Assembly (NCBI RefSeq): GCF_000384475.1
Contig: NZ_ARWB01000001.1
Span: 2,894,176 to 2,958,175 of the forward strand
Length of the DNA stretch: 64,000 nt
From: Methylopila sp. M107
GTDB taxonomy: Bacteria; Pseudomonadota; Alphaproteobacteria; Rhizobiales; Methylopilaceae
Direction: 5' to 3'
Part shown: positions 41,908 to 49,864 of the stretch, piece after piece
How positions within the stretch are numbered: position 1 is the first letter of the stretch
Layout: the number at the start of each line of letters is the position of its first letter
Translations under genes and position numbers: made by a program
Notes under the pieces: model-generated
Told to the model about the DNA's origin: nothing
The model's database searches: none
Seen by the model: only the letters and a program-made list of their open reading frames with translations

Positions 41908-42834
41908 TTGAGCAGGCTCGGGGTCGTCGCAAACGGGCGCAGCTGGAAGAACCGCGAAACTGCGCTCGCTAAGCCCGAGATCGGCGACGCGCTCCATGAG
42001 GCCGCTCGGTCGCCGGACGACTACCCGGCGCTGCTGAGGCGATTTGCGGAGGAAGGCGTGACGGTCGTCGCGGTCGACGGCGGCGACGGCACGCTGCGCG
42101 ACGTTATGAGCGTGCTGCCCTGGGCTTTTGGCGACGCGCTCCCCGCCGTCGCGATCGTGGCGAGCGGCAAGACCAATGTGGCGGCGGCGGATGTCGGGTG
42201 CGTCGCCCGCGCGGCGCTTCCGGCGCTCGCGGAGGCCGCCCGCGCCGGCGCGGCGCTGAAGCACGAGACGCGCCGCCCGATCCTGGTCGAGGTCGGAGAC
42301 GCCCGGATGCTCGGCTTCGTGTTCGGGCTCGGCGCGTTCGAGCGCGCCACGCGGCTGGTCAACGAACGGGTGCACACCAAGGGCGTGGCGCAGAAGCTCG
42401 GCGTCGCCATGGGTGTCGTGATGTCGGGGGCGGCGGCGCTCGGCAAGGACCGCGAACTCTGGCGGAGCGGCGTGCCGCTTGCGCTCTCGATCGACGGGGC
42501 CGAGCCCGAAATGCGCCACTCCTTCGCGCTGCTCGCGACCTCGCTGAACCGGCTGATGCTCGGGCTCTGGCCATTCTGGGGCAAGGGCGAGGGCGGGTTC
42601 AACGTGACGGAGGTCGCCGCCCCCCCACGCCGGCTGATCCGCACGCTCGCGACCGCGGGCATCGGCCGTCCGCCGTCGTGGGCGGCCGACTACGGCTACA
42701 AAAGCGCCAAGGCCGACCGGGTGTCGCTGACGCTGCGCGAGCCGTTCATCTTCGACGGCGACACGTTTGCGGCGGGGCCGGACGGCCGCGTCGAGCTGAC
42801 GGCGGGTCCCGCGATCAGGTTCGTGCGGCTGTGA
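41908..42834 (+). CDS. Lipid kinase (DAGK catalytic domain), ceramide kinase candidate
   Basis: This 308-residue protein of the diacylglycerol/sphingosine kinase fold has VANGRSWKNR at the start, the ATP-binding VAVDGGDGTLRDVMSVL (GGDGT motif), PAVAIVASGKTNVAAADVG, and a beta-rich C-terminal half. In Caulobacter a kinase of this fold phosphorylates ceramide for ceramide phosphoglycerate synthesis, and gene context here suggests the same. The start is a TTG at 41908 with a GGGAAGGGC ribosome-binding site. It lies 24 bp after the CDP-alcohol transferase gene and is surely co-transcribed with it. Confidence 0.85.
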   Translation: MSRLGVVANGRSWKNRETALAKPEIGDALHEAARSPDDYPALLRRFAEEGVTVVAVDGGDGTLRDVMSVLPWAFGDALPAVAIVASGKTNVAAADVGCVARAALPALAEAARAGAALKHETRRPILVEVGDARMLGFVFGLGAFERATRLVNERVHTKGVAQKLGVAMGVVMSGAAALGKDRELWRSGVPLALSIDGAEPEMRHSFALLATSLNRLMLGLWPFWGKGEGGFNVTEVAAPPRRLIRTLATAGIGRPPSWAADYGYKSAKADRVSLTLREPFIFDGDTFAAGPDGRVELTAGPAIRFVRL

Positions 42835-42894
42835 GGGTTTGCGGCCTGTCCGTGATTGCTTCGGTCGGAATGCGTCCTCATTCGCTCCCAGGCT

Positions 42895-42986
42895 GTCATG
42901 CCCGCGCCTGCGCGGGAATCCACGACTTGCTCGCAGATCGCTACGATTCGAAAAAATCGTGGATACCCGGCTCCGCCGGGCATGAC
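42895..42986. repeat. Palindromic repeat, family A
   Basis: GTCATGCCCGCG to CCGGGCATGAC, with inner AATCCACGACTTG and ATCGTGGATACCCGG. It fills most of the 178-bp gap between the lipid kinase and the Tam41-like gene, the next copy of which is inside that gene. Confidence 0.9.
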
Positions 42987-43012
42987 GATCTTTCACGAGA
43001 CGATCGCGCTCG

Positions 43013-44080
43013 ATGACAGCCCCCGCCGCCTCCCTCGTCGCGTTCGTCGCCGAAGAGCTCGACCGCCCCATCCCGACCGCCGTCACGGCCTTCGCGGCGG
43101 AACTTGCGGCGCGCGGAGGGCGAGGCGTCATAGGCGTGCTGTTCTACGGCTCGGCGCTTCGGACAGGCGCCACGGACGGGCTGCTGGACTTCTACATCCT
43201 GCTCGACGAGCTCGAGGCCTGGGACCAGACGGCGTTCCAGCGCTTCGGCAACCGCCGCCTGCCGCCCAACGTGGAGTATGCCGAGACCACCGCCGCCGGC
43301 ATGACGCTGCGCGCCAAGCTCGCGGTGATGACGCTCGCGCAGTTCGTCGACCATGCGCGGGCGCTAAGCCTCGACACCACGATCTGGGCGCGCTTTGCGC
43401 AGCCGGCGGGGCTCGTCCATCGGCGCGACGCGTTTGCGGGGCGGCAGGTCGCCGAGGCGGTCGCGGGCGCCTGCCGGGGCGCCGCGTGGTGGGCCGCGCA
43501 TCTCGGCCCCGAACGCGGAACGCCGGCCGAATTCTGGCGGGCGCTGTTCTCGAAGACCTATGCGTCGGAACTGCGCGTCGAAGGAACGGGACGGCCGGGC
43601 TCGATCATCGACGCCGCCCCCGAACGCTACGACGCGCTGCTCAGGCTAGCCTGGGCCGCGGAGGGGATCGCGTTCGCGGAGGACGGCGAGGGCGCCTCGA
43701 CCGTCATGCCCGGCGAAGCCGGGTATCCACGACTTGGGCTCGCGCCGCCGTCCGAAGTCGTGGATACCCGGCCTTCGGCCGGGCATGACGGCGGTGGTCT
43801 CGGCGCCAGCCCTTCGTTCGTGAGGCCCCGCCTCACCGAAGTCGAGCGCGCCGACGCAAAAAGGGCTTGGGCGACGCGCGCGCGTCTCGCCAAGCCCTTG
43901 AATCTTGCGCGGCTCGCAAAGGCCGCCTTCACGTTTTCAGGCGGGGCCGACTACCTCGCCTGGAAGATCGAGCGGCACTCGGGCCACAAGATCGAGGTCA
44001 CGCCATTCCAGCGCCGACATCCGCTGCTGGCCGCAGGGCCGGTCTTGTGGTCGCTCTGGCGGAAAGGCGTTCTACGCTGA
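43013..44080 (+). CDS. Tam41-like nucleotidyltransferase (phosphatidate cytidylyltransferase-like)
   Basis: This 355-residue protein has a nucleotidyltransferase-fold motif GVLFYGSALRTG followed by DGLLDFYILLD, then LRAKLAVMTLAQFVDHARAL and FWRALFSKTYASELRVE, an order that recalls Tam41, the mitochondrial and bacterial CTP:phosphatidate cytidylyltransferase. It may make CDP-diacylglycerol or, given its place after a lipid kinase, CDP-ceramide. Residues about 231-259 are encoded by an in-frame palindromic repeat (43703-43789). The 3' end overlaps the convergent spt gene by 83 bp. The family match is my own reading and should be taken as likely, not certain. Confidence 0.65.
   Translation: MTAPAASLVAFVAEELDRPIPTAVTAFAAELAARGGRGVIGVLFYGSALRTGATDGLLDFYILLDELEAWDQTAFQRFGNRRLPPNVEYAETTAAGMTLRAKLAVMTLAQFVDHARALSLDTTIWARFAQPAGLVHRRDAFAGRQVAEAVAGACRGAAWWAAHLGPERGTPAEFWRALFSKTYASELRVEGTGRPGSIIDAAPERYDALLRLAWAAEGIAFAEDGEGASTVMPGEAGYPRLGLAPPSEVVDTRPSAGHDGGGLGASPSFVRPRLTEVERADAKRAWATRARLAKPLNLARLAKAAFTFSGGADYLAWKIERHSGHKIEVTPFQRRHPLLAAGPVLWSLWRKGVLR
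43703..43789. repeat. Family A palindromic repeat inside the Tam41-like gene, in frame
   Basis: GTCATGCCCGGCGAAGCCGGG at the left and CCCGGCCTTCGGCCGGGCATGAC at the right, with inner TATCCACGACTT and AAGTCGTGGATA. Its 87 bp equal 29 codons exactly, so reading frame is kept. The encoded stretch (MPGEAGYPRLGLAPPSEV and DTRPSAGHDG) is typical of translated palindromes. Confidence 0.93.
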
Positions 44081-45302
44081 CGTGGCGCGGCGGGAACGGA
44101 TGCACGTTCTCCGGCAGCAGGCCGAATTCACGGCCGACGCGGGTCATCAGCTCGATCGCGTAATCGATCTGCTCGAACGAATGAGCGGCGCTGACCGAGG
44201 AACGCAGATAGGCGCTGTGGCTCGGCGTCGCGGGCGGCAGCGCGAGGTTGAGATACATGCCCTCGTCGACCAGCCGCTTCCAGAACGCGGTCGCAACGTC
44301 GACACGGTCGACGATCACGGCGACGATCGGGTTCGCCTCCGGGCCGACCTGGAAGCCGGCGCTCTTCAGGCCGTTGTAGAAGCGGCGCGCGTTTGCGGTG
44401 AGCTTCTCGCGGCGCTGCGGCTCGGCCCGCATGGTCTCGAGCGCGGCGGTCGTCGAGGCGATGATCGCGGGCGGCAGCGAGGCTGTGAACATGTAGGGGC
44501 GGGCCGCGATCCGCAGGATCTCGAAGCCCTCCATGTTGGAGACGCAGTATCCGCCGACGGAAGCGAGGCTCTTCGAGAAGGTGCCGACCACGAAGTCGAC
44601 GTCGTCCTCGACGCCCTCGCGCTCCGCGAGGCCGCGGCCGTTCGCGCCGAGCACGCCCATGGAATGCGCCTCGTCGACCATGAGGTAAGCGCCGTATTCG
44701 CGCTTGACGTCGACGAACTCCTTCAGCGGGGCCGTGTCGCCCAGCATCGAATAGATGCCCTCGACGACGATCAGCTTGTCGCCGGGCACGTCCTTGAGAC
44801 GGTTCAGGCGCTTGGCGAGGTCGTCCGGATTGTTGTGGCGGAAGCGCACCACCGGCGCATGGCCGAGGCGCGAGGCGTCGTAGATCGAGGCGTGGCTGTC
44901 GGCGTCGATCACGAGATGGTCGTCCTTGCCGACCAGCGTCGAGATCATGGCGAGGTTCGCCTGATAGCCGGTCGAGAACACCATGCAGTGCTTGCGGCCA
45001 TAGAAGTCCGCCAGCGCGCGCTCGAGTTCGGCATGGCCGTCATAGGAGCCGTTCGCGATGCGCGAGCCGGTGGTGCCGGTGCCGTGCTGGCGGATGGCCT
45101 CGATCGAGCGCTCGACCGAATGCGGGTCGAACGTCAGGCCGAGATAGTTGTTGGTGCCGAACAGCAGCGTGCGCTTGCCTTTCAGCACGCCCTCGACGGA
45201 CGAGACGATGTCGTCGAACTTGACCGAAAACGGGTCCGCGCCGCTGGAGCGGAGCTGGTCGTAGCGATCGGCGAGGGGCTTAAACTTGGACAGCAGGGAC
45301 AT
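43998..45302 (-). CDS. spt: Serine palmitoyltransferase (Spt), alpha-oxoamine synthase family
   Basis: Spt condenses serine with a palmitoyl thioester to 3-ketosphinganine, the first step of sphingolipid synthesis. The 434-residue PLP enzyme has NNYLGL, the PLP-stacking His138 (DADSHASIYD), Asp210/His213 (MVDEAHSMGVLG) and the Schiff-base Lys244 (GTFSKSLASVGGY). The family also includes 8-amino-7-oxononanoate, 2-amino-3-ketobutyrate and aminolevulinate synthases; the adjacent dedicated ACP and ceramide-locus genes make Spt by far the best call. The ATG overlaps the acp stop (TAATG). The C-terminus, with a 40-residue Arg/Ala-rich tail, overlaps the convergent Tam41-like gene. Confidence 0.9.
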   Translation of the reverse strand: MSLLSKFKPLADRYDQLRSSGADPFSVKFDDIVSSVEGVLKGKRTLLFGTNNYLGLTFDPHSVERSIEAIRQHGTGTTGSRIANGSYDGHAELERALADFYGRKHCMVFSTGYQANLAMISTLVGKDDHLVIDADSHASIYDASRLGHAPVVRFRHNNPDDLAKRLNRLKDVPGDKLIVVEGIYSMLGDTAPLKEFVDVKREYGAYLMVDEAHSMGVLGANGRGLAEREGVEDDVDFVVGTFSKSLASVGGYCVSNMEGFEILRIAARPYMFTASLPPAIIASTTAALETMRAEPQRREKLTANARRFYNGLKSAGFQVGPEANPIVAVIVDRVDVATAFWKRLVDEGMYLNLALPPATPSHSAYLRSSVSAAHSFEQIDYAIELMTRVGREFGLLPENVHPFPPRHVSVERLSARATTRPALRPAADVGAGMA

Positions 45303-45556
45303 TACGCAGCGCTCCGCAGCGTCTCGAGCGTGTTCAGGAGGTCCTGAACCGTCACGACGCTGGCCATGTCATTCAGCGGAATCGAGATGTCGAACTTGTC
45401 TTCCAGCGCCATGGTGAAATTCATCACGGCGATCGAGTCGAGACCAAGATCATTGACGATATTCATCTCAGGTTTCAGCTCGACTTTTCTGTTCAGGACG
45501 CTCTCTAGGACGTCCGAGACCTCGGTAAGCAACGCTGATTGATTTTCACTCATCAT
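45302..45556 (-). CDS. Acyl carrier protein dedicated to sphingolipid synthesis (AcpR-like)
   Basis: This 84-residue ACP has the phosphopantetheine Ser41 in NDLGLDSIAVMNF (DSI instead of the usual DSL) and an acidic four-helix pattern. In Caulobacter an ACP in this position carries the palmitoyl group for Spt. The ATG at 45556 follows CCAAGGC; a GTG at 45577 would add seven residues. Its stop overlaps the spt start (TAATG), so the two proteins are made in a coupled way. Confidence 0.9.
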   Translation of the reverse strand: MMSENQSALLTEVSDVLESVLNRKVELKPEMNIVNDLGLDSIAVMNFTMALEDKFDISIPLNDMASVVTVQDLLNTLETLRSAA

Positions 45557-45997
45557 TTTGCCTTGGCGATACGCCACTGCAAACTTTAGTCAGGGACCGG
45601 AACCTAGGTAGCCGCCTCCGGTCTGTAAAGTTCACGCAGACGTTCTGGAAACACTAATCAATGCAGCATGTTACAGGCGCGTTTCCTTACTGAATCACGA
45701 GTCGAACGGGCCTCGTAAGAGGGGGCCAGAGCATTGTTAAAAAGGTGTTGCGCAAATGCCCTGAGGCGATTTCAGAGCCCGCGGCCGGCGCCCGCGCGCG
45801 CCGAAATCGCTGCGGCGCCGCGTTTCGCGCCGTGCGCTCAAAAATTCGCCATCGTTTTCAAGCTCTTCGCGGCGGACCTCGCAGCCGATGAGGCGCGAGC
45901 GAGCCGGCGGACGCCGCGCAGGGCCCCCGGATCACAACCGCAATTGCTTCAGCTTTGAAATAATTAGGCGCCGAATGTTACGAACTTCGCGCCGCTC
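45557..45997. promoter_or_regulatory. Leader region of acp-spt, with two GANTC sites
   Basis: This 441-bp region lies between the acyl-AMP ligase gene and acp, both on the minus strand. It is AT-richer near 45590-45760 and contains two CcrM-type sites 2 bp apart, GAATC (45692-45696) and GAGTC (45699-45703). It is expected to carry the acp-spt promoter. A 74-codon plus-strand open frame at 45734-45958 lacks any family resemblance and is not called. Confidence 0.5.
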
Positions 45998-47707
45998 TCA
46001 CGCCTCGTCGGGCAGCGACAGGTAGAGCGCGCGGGCGCGCGACCGGCTGAGCTTGCCGGAAGACGTCATCGGCAGCGCATGCGCGCCGACGAGGCGCACC
46101 AGGACGGGCGTGCCGAACTGAAGGCGCAGCAGCTTGCCGACCTCGTCGATGAGCGTCGCGCGCACGGCCGGGTCGCTCGACCGGGACTGGACCAGCGCGA
46201 CGACCTCCTCGCCTTCGTCGCGGTCGACGGAGAACACCGCGACGTCGCCGGAGCGTACGCCGGGAACGCCCGCCTCGACGGCCCATTCCAGGTCCTGCGG
46301 CCAGACGTTGCGGCCGTTGACGAGGATAAGGTCCTTGGCGCGGCCGGTGATGACGAGCTCGCCGTCGGCGAAATAGCCGAGGTCGCCGGTGTCGAGCCAG
46401 CCGTCCGCCGACAGCGTTTCCGCGGTCGCCTGCGGCTCGCGGAAATAATCGCGCATCAGGCTCGGGCCCTTGGCGTAGATCTTTCCGACGCGCCGCTCCG
46501 GCAGGGCCGCGCCGTCGGGCCCGCGCGCCTCCAAAGCGTGGCCGGGAAGCGCGGGGCCGCACAGCACGAATTCGCGGGTGCGCGCTGCGCCGTCCGCCGC
46601 GATCTCTGCGACGTGGTCGTTCTCGAGCCTGTCGAGATCGATGGTTTCAGTCCTCAGCCCCGGCCCGAGCGGCGCAAAGGACAGCGCCAGCGTCGCCTCC
46701 GCCATGCCGTAGCTCGCGACGTAACGGTCCATGCCGAAACCGTGGGGGCCAAAACGCTCGGCGAAGCGGCGCAGCACGTGCGAGCGGATCATGTCGCCGC
46801 CGATGCCGGCGCAGCGCCAGGACGAGACGTCGAGGTCGCCTAGGTCGAGCGTCGCTGCGCGCTGGGCGGCGAGTTCGAAGCCGAAGCTCGGCGAATAGGA
46901 GATCGTGGCCTTTGCGCGCGCGATCATCTGCAGCCAGAGCAGCGGACGGCGGGCGAAATCGCGGGTCGCGAGGTAGTCGACGGTCAGCCCCGCCACGATC
47001 GGCGACAGCATGAAGCCGACCAGTCCCATGTCGTGGTAGAACGGCAGCCACGAGACGCAGCGGTCGCCCGGCCGCGTCTGAAGCCCGTGCCGGCTGATCG
47101 CGGTCGCGTTCGCCATCAGCGAGCGGTGCGTGACCGAAATGCCCTTCGGGAACCGCGTCGAGCCGGACGAGAACTGCAGGTAGGCGAGGGCGTCGGGGTC
47201 GGGCGCAGGGAGAAGCGCGGTCGAGGGCGCGACGTCGGCGAGGTCAGCGATCGTGCCGACGAGGTTGAGCGGCAGGCCTTTCGCGGCCTCCTTCAGCCAT
47301 TCGGCCATCATGGCGGGCGCGAAGGCGGCGGAGGCGTCCGAAACCTCGATCATCTTGGCGAGATGCGCGATGTAGCCCTCGCGGCCGCCGAAGGCCATAG
47401 GCAGCGGCATCGGGGCGGGCACGACGCCCGCATAGGCGCAGGCGAAGAACAGCCGGACGAAGTCGCCCTCGGTGTCGGCGATCAGCGCGACGTGCTCGCC
47501 CGGCTTCACCCCTGCGCCGAGCAGCTTCGCGGCGAGCGCGCGGGCCTGTTCTACGAGCGCCGTGTAGCTGAGCGCTTCCGTCAGCACGCCCTTGCCGGAA
47601 TGGAAGTTGAACCCTTCCGCCCCGCGCGCGGCCGCTTCGAGCGCGTCGAGGATCGTGGCGGCGCCGACCTTCGCCGGCCGGGTGAGATCGATGGCGTCGG
47701 TCGTCAT
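45998..47707 (-). CDS. Fatty acyl-AMP ligase / acyl-ACP synthetase (AasR-like)
   Basis: This 569-residue adenylating enzyme has YLQFSSGSTRFPKGISVTHR as phosphate loop, YGMAEATLALSF, DGWLDTGDLGYFADGELVIT and GRAKDLILVNGRNVWPQDLE, with the C-terminal TSSGKLSRSRARALY. The FSSGSTRFPKG form and the YGMAEATLAL segment are typical of fatty acyl-AMP ligases, which load acyl groups onto carrier proteins rather than CoA. It most likely charges the dedicated ACP for Spt, as the acyl-ACP synthetase does in the Caulobacter set. The ATG at 47707 lies 19 bp after the ABC exporter gene stop. Confidence 0.86.
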   Translation of the reverse strand: MTTDAIDLTRPAKVGAATILDALEAAARGAEGFNFHSGKGVLTEALSYTALVEQARALAAKLLGAGVKPGEHVALIADTEGDFVRLFFACAYAGVVPAPMPLPMAFGGREGYIAHLAKMIEVSDASAAFAPAMMAEWLKEAAKGLPLNLVGTIADLADVAPSTALLPAPDPDALAYLQFSSGSTRFPKGISVTHRSLMANATAISRHGLQTRPGDRCVSWLPFYHDMGLVGFMLSPIVAGLTVDYLATRDFARRPLLWLQMIARAKATISYSPSFGFELAAQRAATLDLGDLDVSSWRCAGIGGDMIRSHVLRRFAERFGPHGFGMDRYVASYGMAEATLALSFAPLGPGLRTETIDLDRLENDHVAEIAADGAARTREFVLCGPALPGHALEARGPDGAALPERRVGKIYAKGPSLMRDYFREPQATAETLSADGWLDTGDLGYFADGELVITGRAKDLILVNGRNVWPQDLEWAVEAGVPGVRSGDVAVFSVDRDEGEEVVALVQSRSSDPAVRATLIDEVGKLLRLQFGTPVLVRLVGAHALPMTSSGKLSRSRARALYLSLPDEA

Positions 47708-47726
47708 CGGCTCCCTCTCATCCGCC

Positions 47727-49538
47727 TCAGGACGCGGCTTCGGCGGTCTGGGCCAAAGGCGCGGCGCCTTGGGCGGCGGTCGACCACTCCTCGGGGCGCC
47801 TGTCAACCGTCTCGGTCTTGCCGTCGCGCAGGCGCACCACCGTGTCGGAGGCCTTGGCCCAGGCCGGCTGGTGCGAGATCGCGAGCACCGTGAGGCCGGT
47901 GCGGCGCGTCAGCTCGATGACGTTCGCGACGATGTTCGCCTCGGTCGTCGGGTCGAGCGCCGTGGTCGCCTCGTCAAGGATCAGGATTTTTGGCCGGTGC
48001 AGCAAGGCGCGGGCGATCGAGATGCGCTGGCGCTGGCCGCCGGAGAGCCGTGCGCCGCGCTCGCCCACCACCGTCTCGACGCCCTCGGGCAGGCTCGCCA
48101 CGAATTCCGCCGCGCCCGACTGGTCGAGCGCGCGCTGGACGTCCTCGTCGGTGAAATCGGGATGGCCGAGCGTGACGTTGGACTTCAGCGTATCGTGGAA
48201 CAACGTCAGTTCCTGCGGCACGTAGCCGGTGGACTGGCGCCAGGCGATCAGGTCGATCGCCTTCAGCGAGACGCCGTCGATCAGGATCTCGCCGCCGGAC
48301 GGCTCGTGCAGTCCGAGCAGCAGGTCGACGGTCGTGGTCTTGCCGGCGCCCGACGCTCCGGTGATCGTCGTCACCTTGCCCTGAGGCGCGACGAAGGAGG
48401 CGCCGCGGATGATCTCGGCGTCGCCGAACCCGAAGGTCACGTCGCGGAACTCGATCGCCTTCTCGAACTTCGGCGGCAGCCCGCCATGGGACTGCTCCTT
48501 CATGGCGCGGGCGATGTCGATCGTGTCCGCGATGGCGTTGAAGCCGGCCTGCTGGATGCGGACGTTCTGCAGCGCCTGCTGGGCCTTGCCGATGGTCGAG
48601 ACGGTGCGGGCGAGCAGCAGCGCCATCACCACCACCTGGCCGGCCGGCAGCTCCCACACGCCGACCGTGAGGTAGACGCCGAGCGCGAGGAACCCCGCGA
48701 GGATCGGCTCCTGCATCGCCTTGTTGGTGTCGCGCGCCAGCGACTGCTTGCGCTGGGCCTTGCGGATCTTCTCTGCGTCGCGCTCGAACAGCTCCTGGAA
48801 ACGCGCCTGACGGCCCATCGCCTTCATGGGCTTGATGCCGACCAGAAGGTCGGTGAGCCCCGCCACCATGGAGCTGACGCGCTTCTTCTGCAGCCGCGCG
48901 TTCTTCTTCGCGATCGCCATGAAGCGGTTGAGCGTCAGCACCATCAGCAGCCCCGCGCCGAGCGAGACCAGTGCGAGCTGCCAGGAGAAGATCGTGACGA
49001 TCACCACATAGGTGACGACCTGGATCAGTTCGGCGGCGAACTTCGCGGTGGCGTTGTAGGCCTCGCCGGCCTGCATGGCCTCGACCGAGAGCGCGGCCGA
49101 GAACCGGCCGACGGGTTGGCGCACGTAGTAGGACCAGCGGGCGGCGAGCAGCGAGTCGATCAGGTCGAGCCGCATCTTGGTCGCGACGTCGGCGCCGGCG
49201 CGGCCGACGCGGTTCATCGCAAGAATGGTCAGCACCGCCTTGAGCGACATGCCGATGACCAGGATCACCACGAACAGCCCGAGCGTGGGCTCGAGCCCGA
49301 CCGAATGCAGCGCCTCGGCGACCTTGCCGCTGGTGCCTTTGGTCGGCCCGCTGTCCGGCCCGATGGCCGCGACCAGCGGCAAAAGGCTCGCGACGCCGAG
49401 CCCCTCGGCCGCGCCGGCGAGCGCGAGCAGCAACAGCGTCACCACGCTGCGGCTGAGCGGGATCACCCGCGCGATGCGCAGCAAGGTCGACTGGCGGTGC
49501 TTGGGATCGGTCGTCGGAAGGGTCCGGGGATCGGACAT
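47727..49538 (-). CDS. ABC exporter (permease-ATPase) upstream of the acyl-AMP ligase
   Basis: This 603-residue half-transporter has six transmembrane helices (about 25-330) and an ATPase domain: Walker A GASGAGKTTT, LSGGQRQ signature, Walker B ILILDEATTALD, H-loop ISHQPAW. The membrane half resembles MsbA/HlyB-type lipid or peptide exporters; no peptidase domain is present. Being 19 bp upstream of the acyl-AMP ligase gene, it shares an operon with the sphingolipid genes and may flip a ceramide or glycosphingolipid across the inner membrane. The ATG at 49538 (MSDPRTLPTTDPK) is preferred over a start at 49613. Confidence 0.86.
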   Translation of the reverse strand: MSDPRTLPTTDPKHRQSTLLRIARVIPLSRSVVTLLLLALAGAAEGLGVASLLPLVAAIGPDSGPTKGTSGKVAEALHSVGLEPTLGLFVVILVIGMSLKAVLTILAMNRVGRAGADVATKMRLDLIDSLLAARWSYYVRQPVGRFSAALSVEAMQAGEAYNATAKFAAELIQVVTYVVIVTIFSWQLALVSLGAGLLMVLTLNRFMAIAKKNARLQKKRVSSMVAGLTDLLVGIKPMKAMGRQARFQELFERDAEKIRKAQRKQSLARDTNKAMQEPILAGFLALGVYLTVGVWELPAGQVVVMALLLARTVSTIGKAQQALQNVRIQQAGFNAIADTIDIARAMKEQSHGGLPPKFEKAIEFRDVTFGFGDAEIIRGASFVAPQGKVTTITGASGAGKTTTVDLLLGLHEPSGGEILIDGVSLKAIDLIAWRQSTGYVPQELTLFHDTLKSNVTLGHPDFTDEDVQRALDQSGAAEFVASLPEGVETVVGERGARLSGGQRQRISIARALLHRPKILILDEATTALDPTTEANIVANVIELTRRTGLTVLAISHQPAWAKASDTVVRLRDGKTETVDRRPEEWSTAAQGAAPLAQTAEAAS

Positions 49539-49680
49539 GGGCTGTTGCGATATCGCTCCGAAGGTCCGGGCGCTTGCGGCGCGTCCGGCGATGCGGGCCC
49601 TGTCTAGGGGCAATTGGCGCCCGTCTCAAGTTCGCGGGACCGTTGAGACGGGGCATTCGCTTGAATGGCGGAACGCCGCC

Positions 49681-49814
49681 TCTCATCTCTCCCTGGCGGG
49701 GAGAGGTCGACCCGAAGGGGCGGGTGAGGGGGTCCAGCACTCTCCGAAGAGCCCTGATCCCCCTCACCCGCTTGGCTCCGCCTCGCGACCTCTCCCCGCC
49801 GGGGAGAGGTGAAG
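49681..49814. repeat. Palindromic repeat, CCTCTCCCC type
   Basis: Arms TCTCTCCCTGGCGGGGAGAGGTCG (49686-49709) and CGACCTCTCCCCGCCGGGGAGAGGTGAAG (49786-49814) are near-perfect complements around a CCGAAGGGGCGGGTGAGGGG centre. It is the same family as the in-gene copy at 16479-16612. It lies between the divergent ABC exporter and ELM1-family genes. Confidence 0.88.
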
Positions 49815-49864
49815 ATCCGTGCTCTTGCTTCAAGGGACTGACCTGCCCGTTGACGGGCGCCGGC

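Noticed and set aside
43998-45302. The oxoamine synthase as biotin, threonine or haem pathway enzyme (BioF, Kbl, HemA)
   Set aside because: All share the fold, but none of their pathway partners is nearby, while a coupled ACP and a ceramide synthase-like gene are. A phylogenetic tree would settle it.
45734-45958. A 74-codon plus-strand frame in the acp leader region
   Set aside because: No ribosome-binding site, no recognisable family, Arg/Ala-rich composition, and it lies where the acp-spt promoter is expected.
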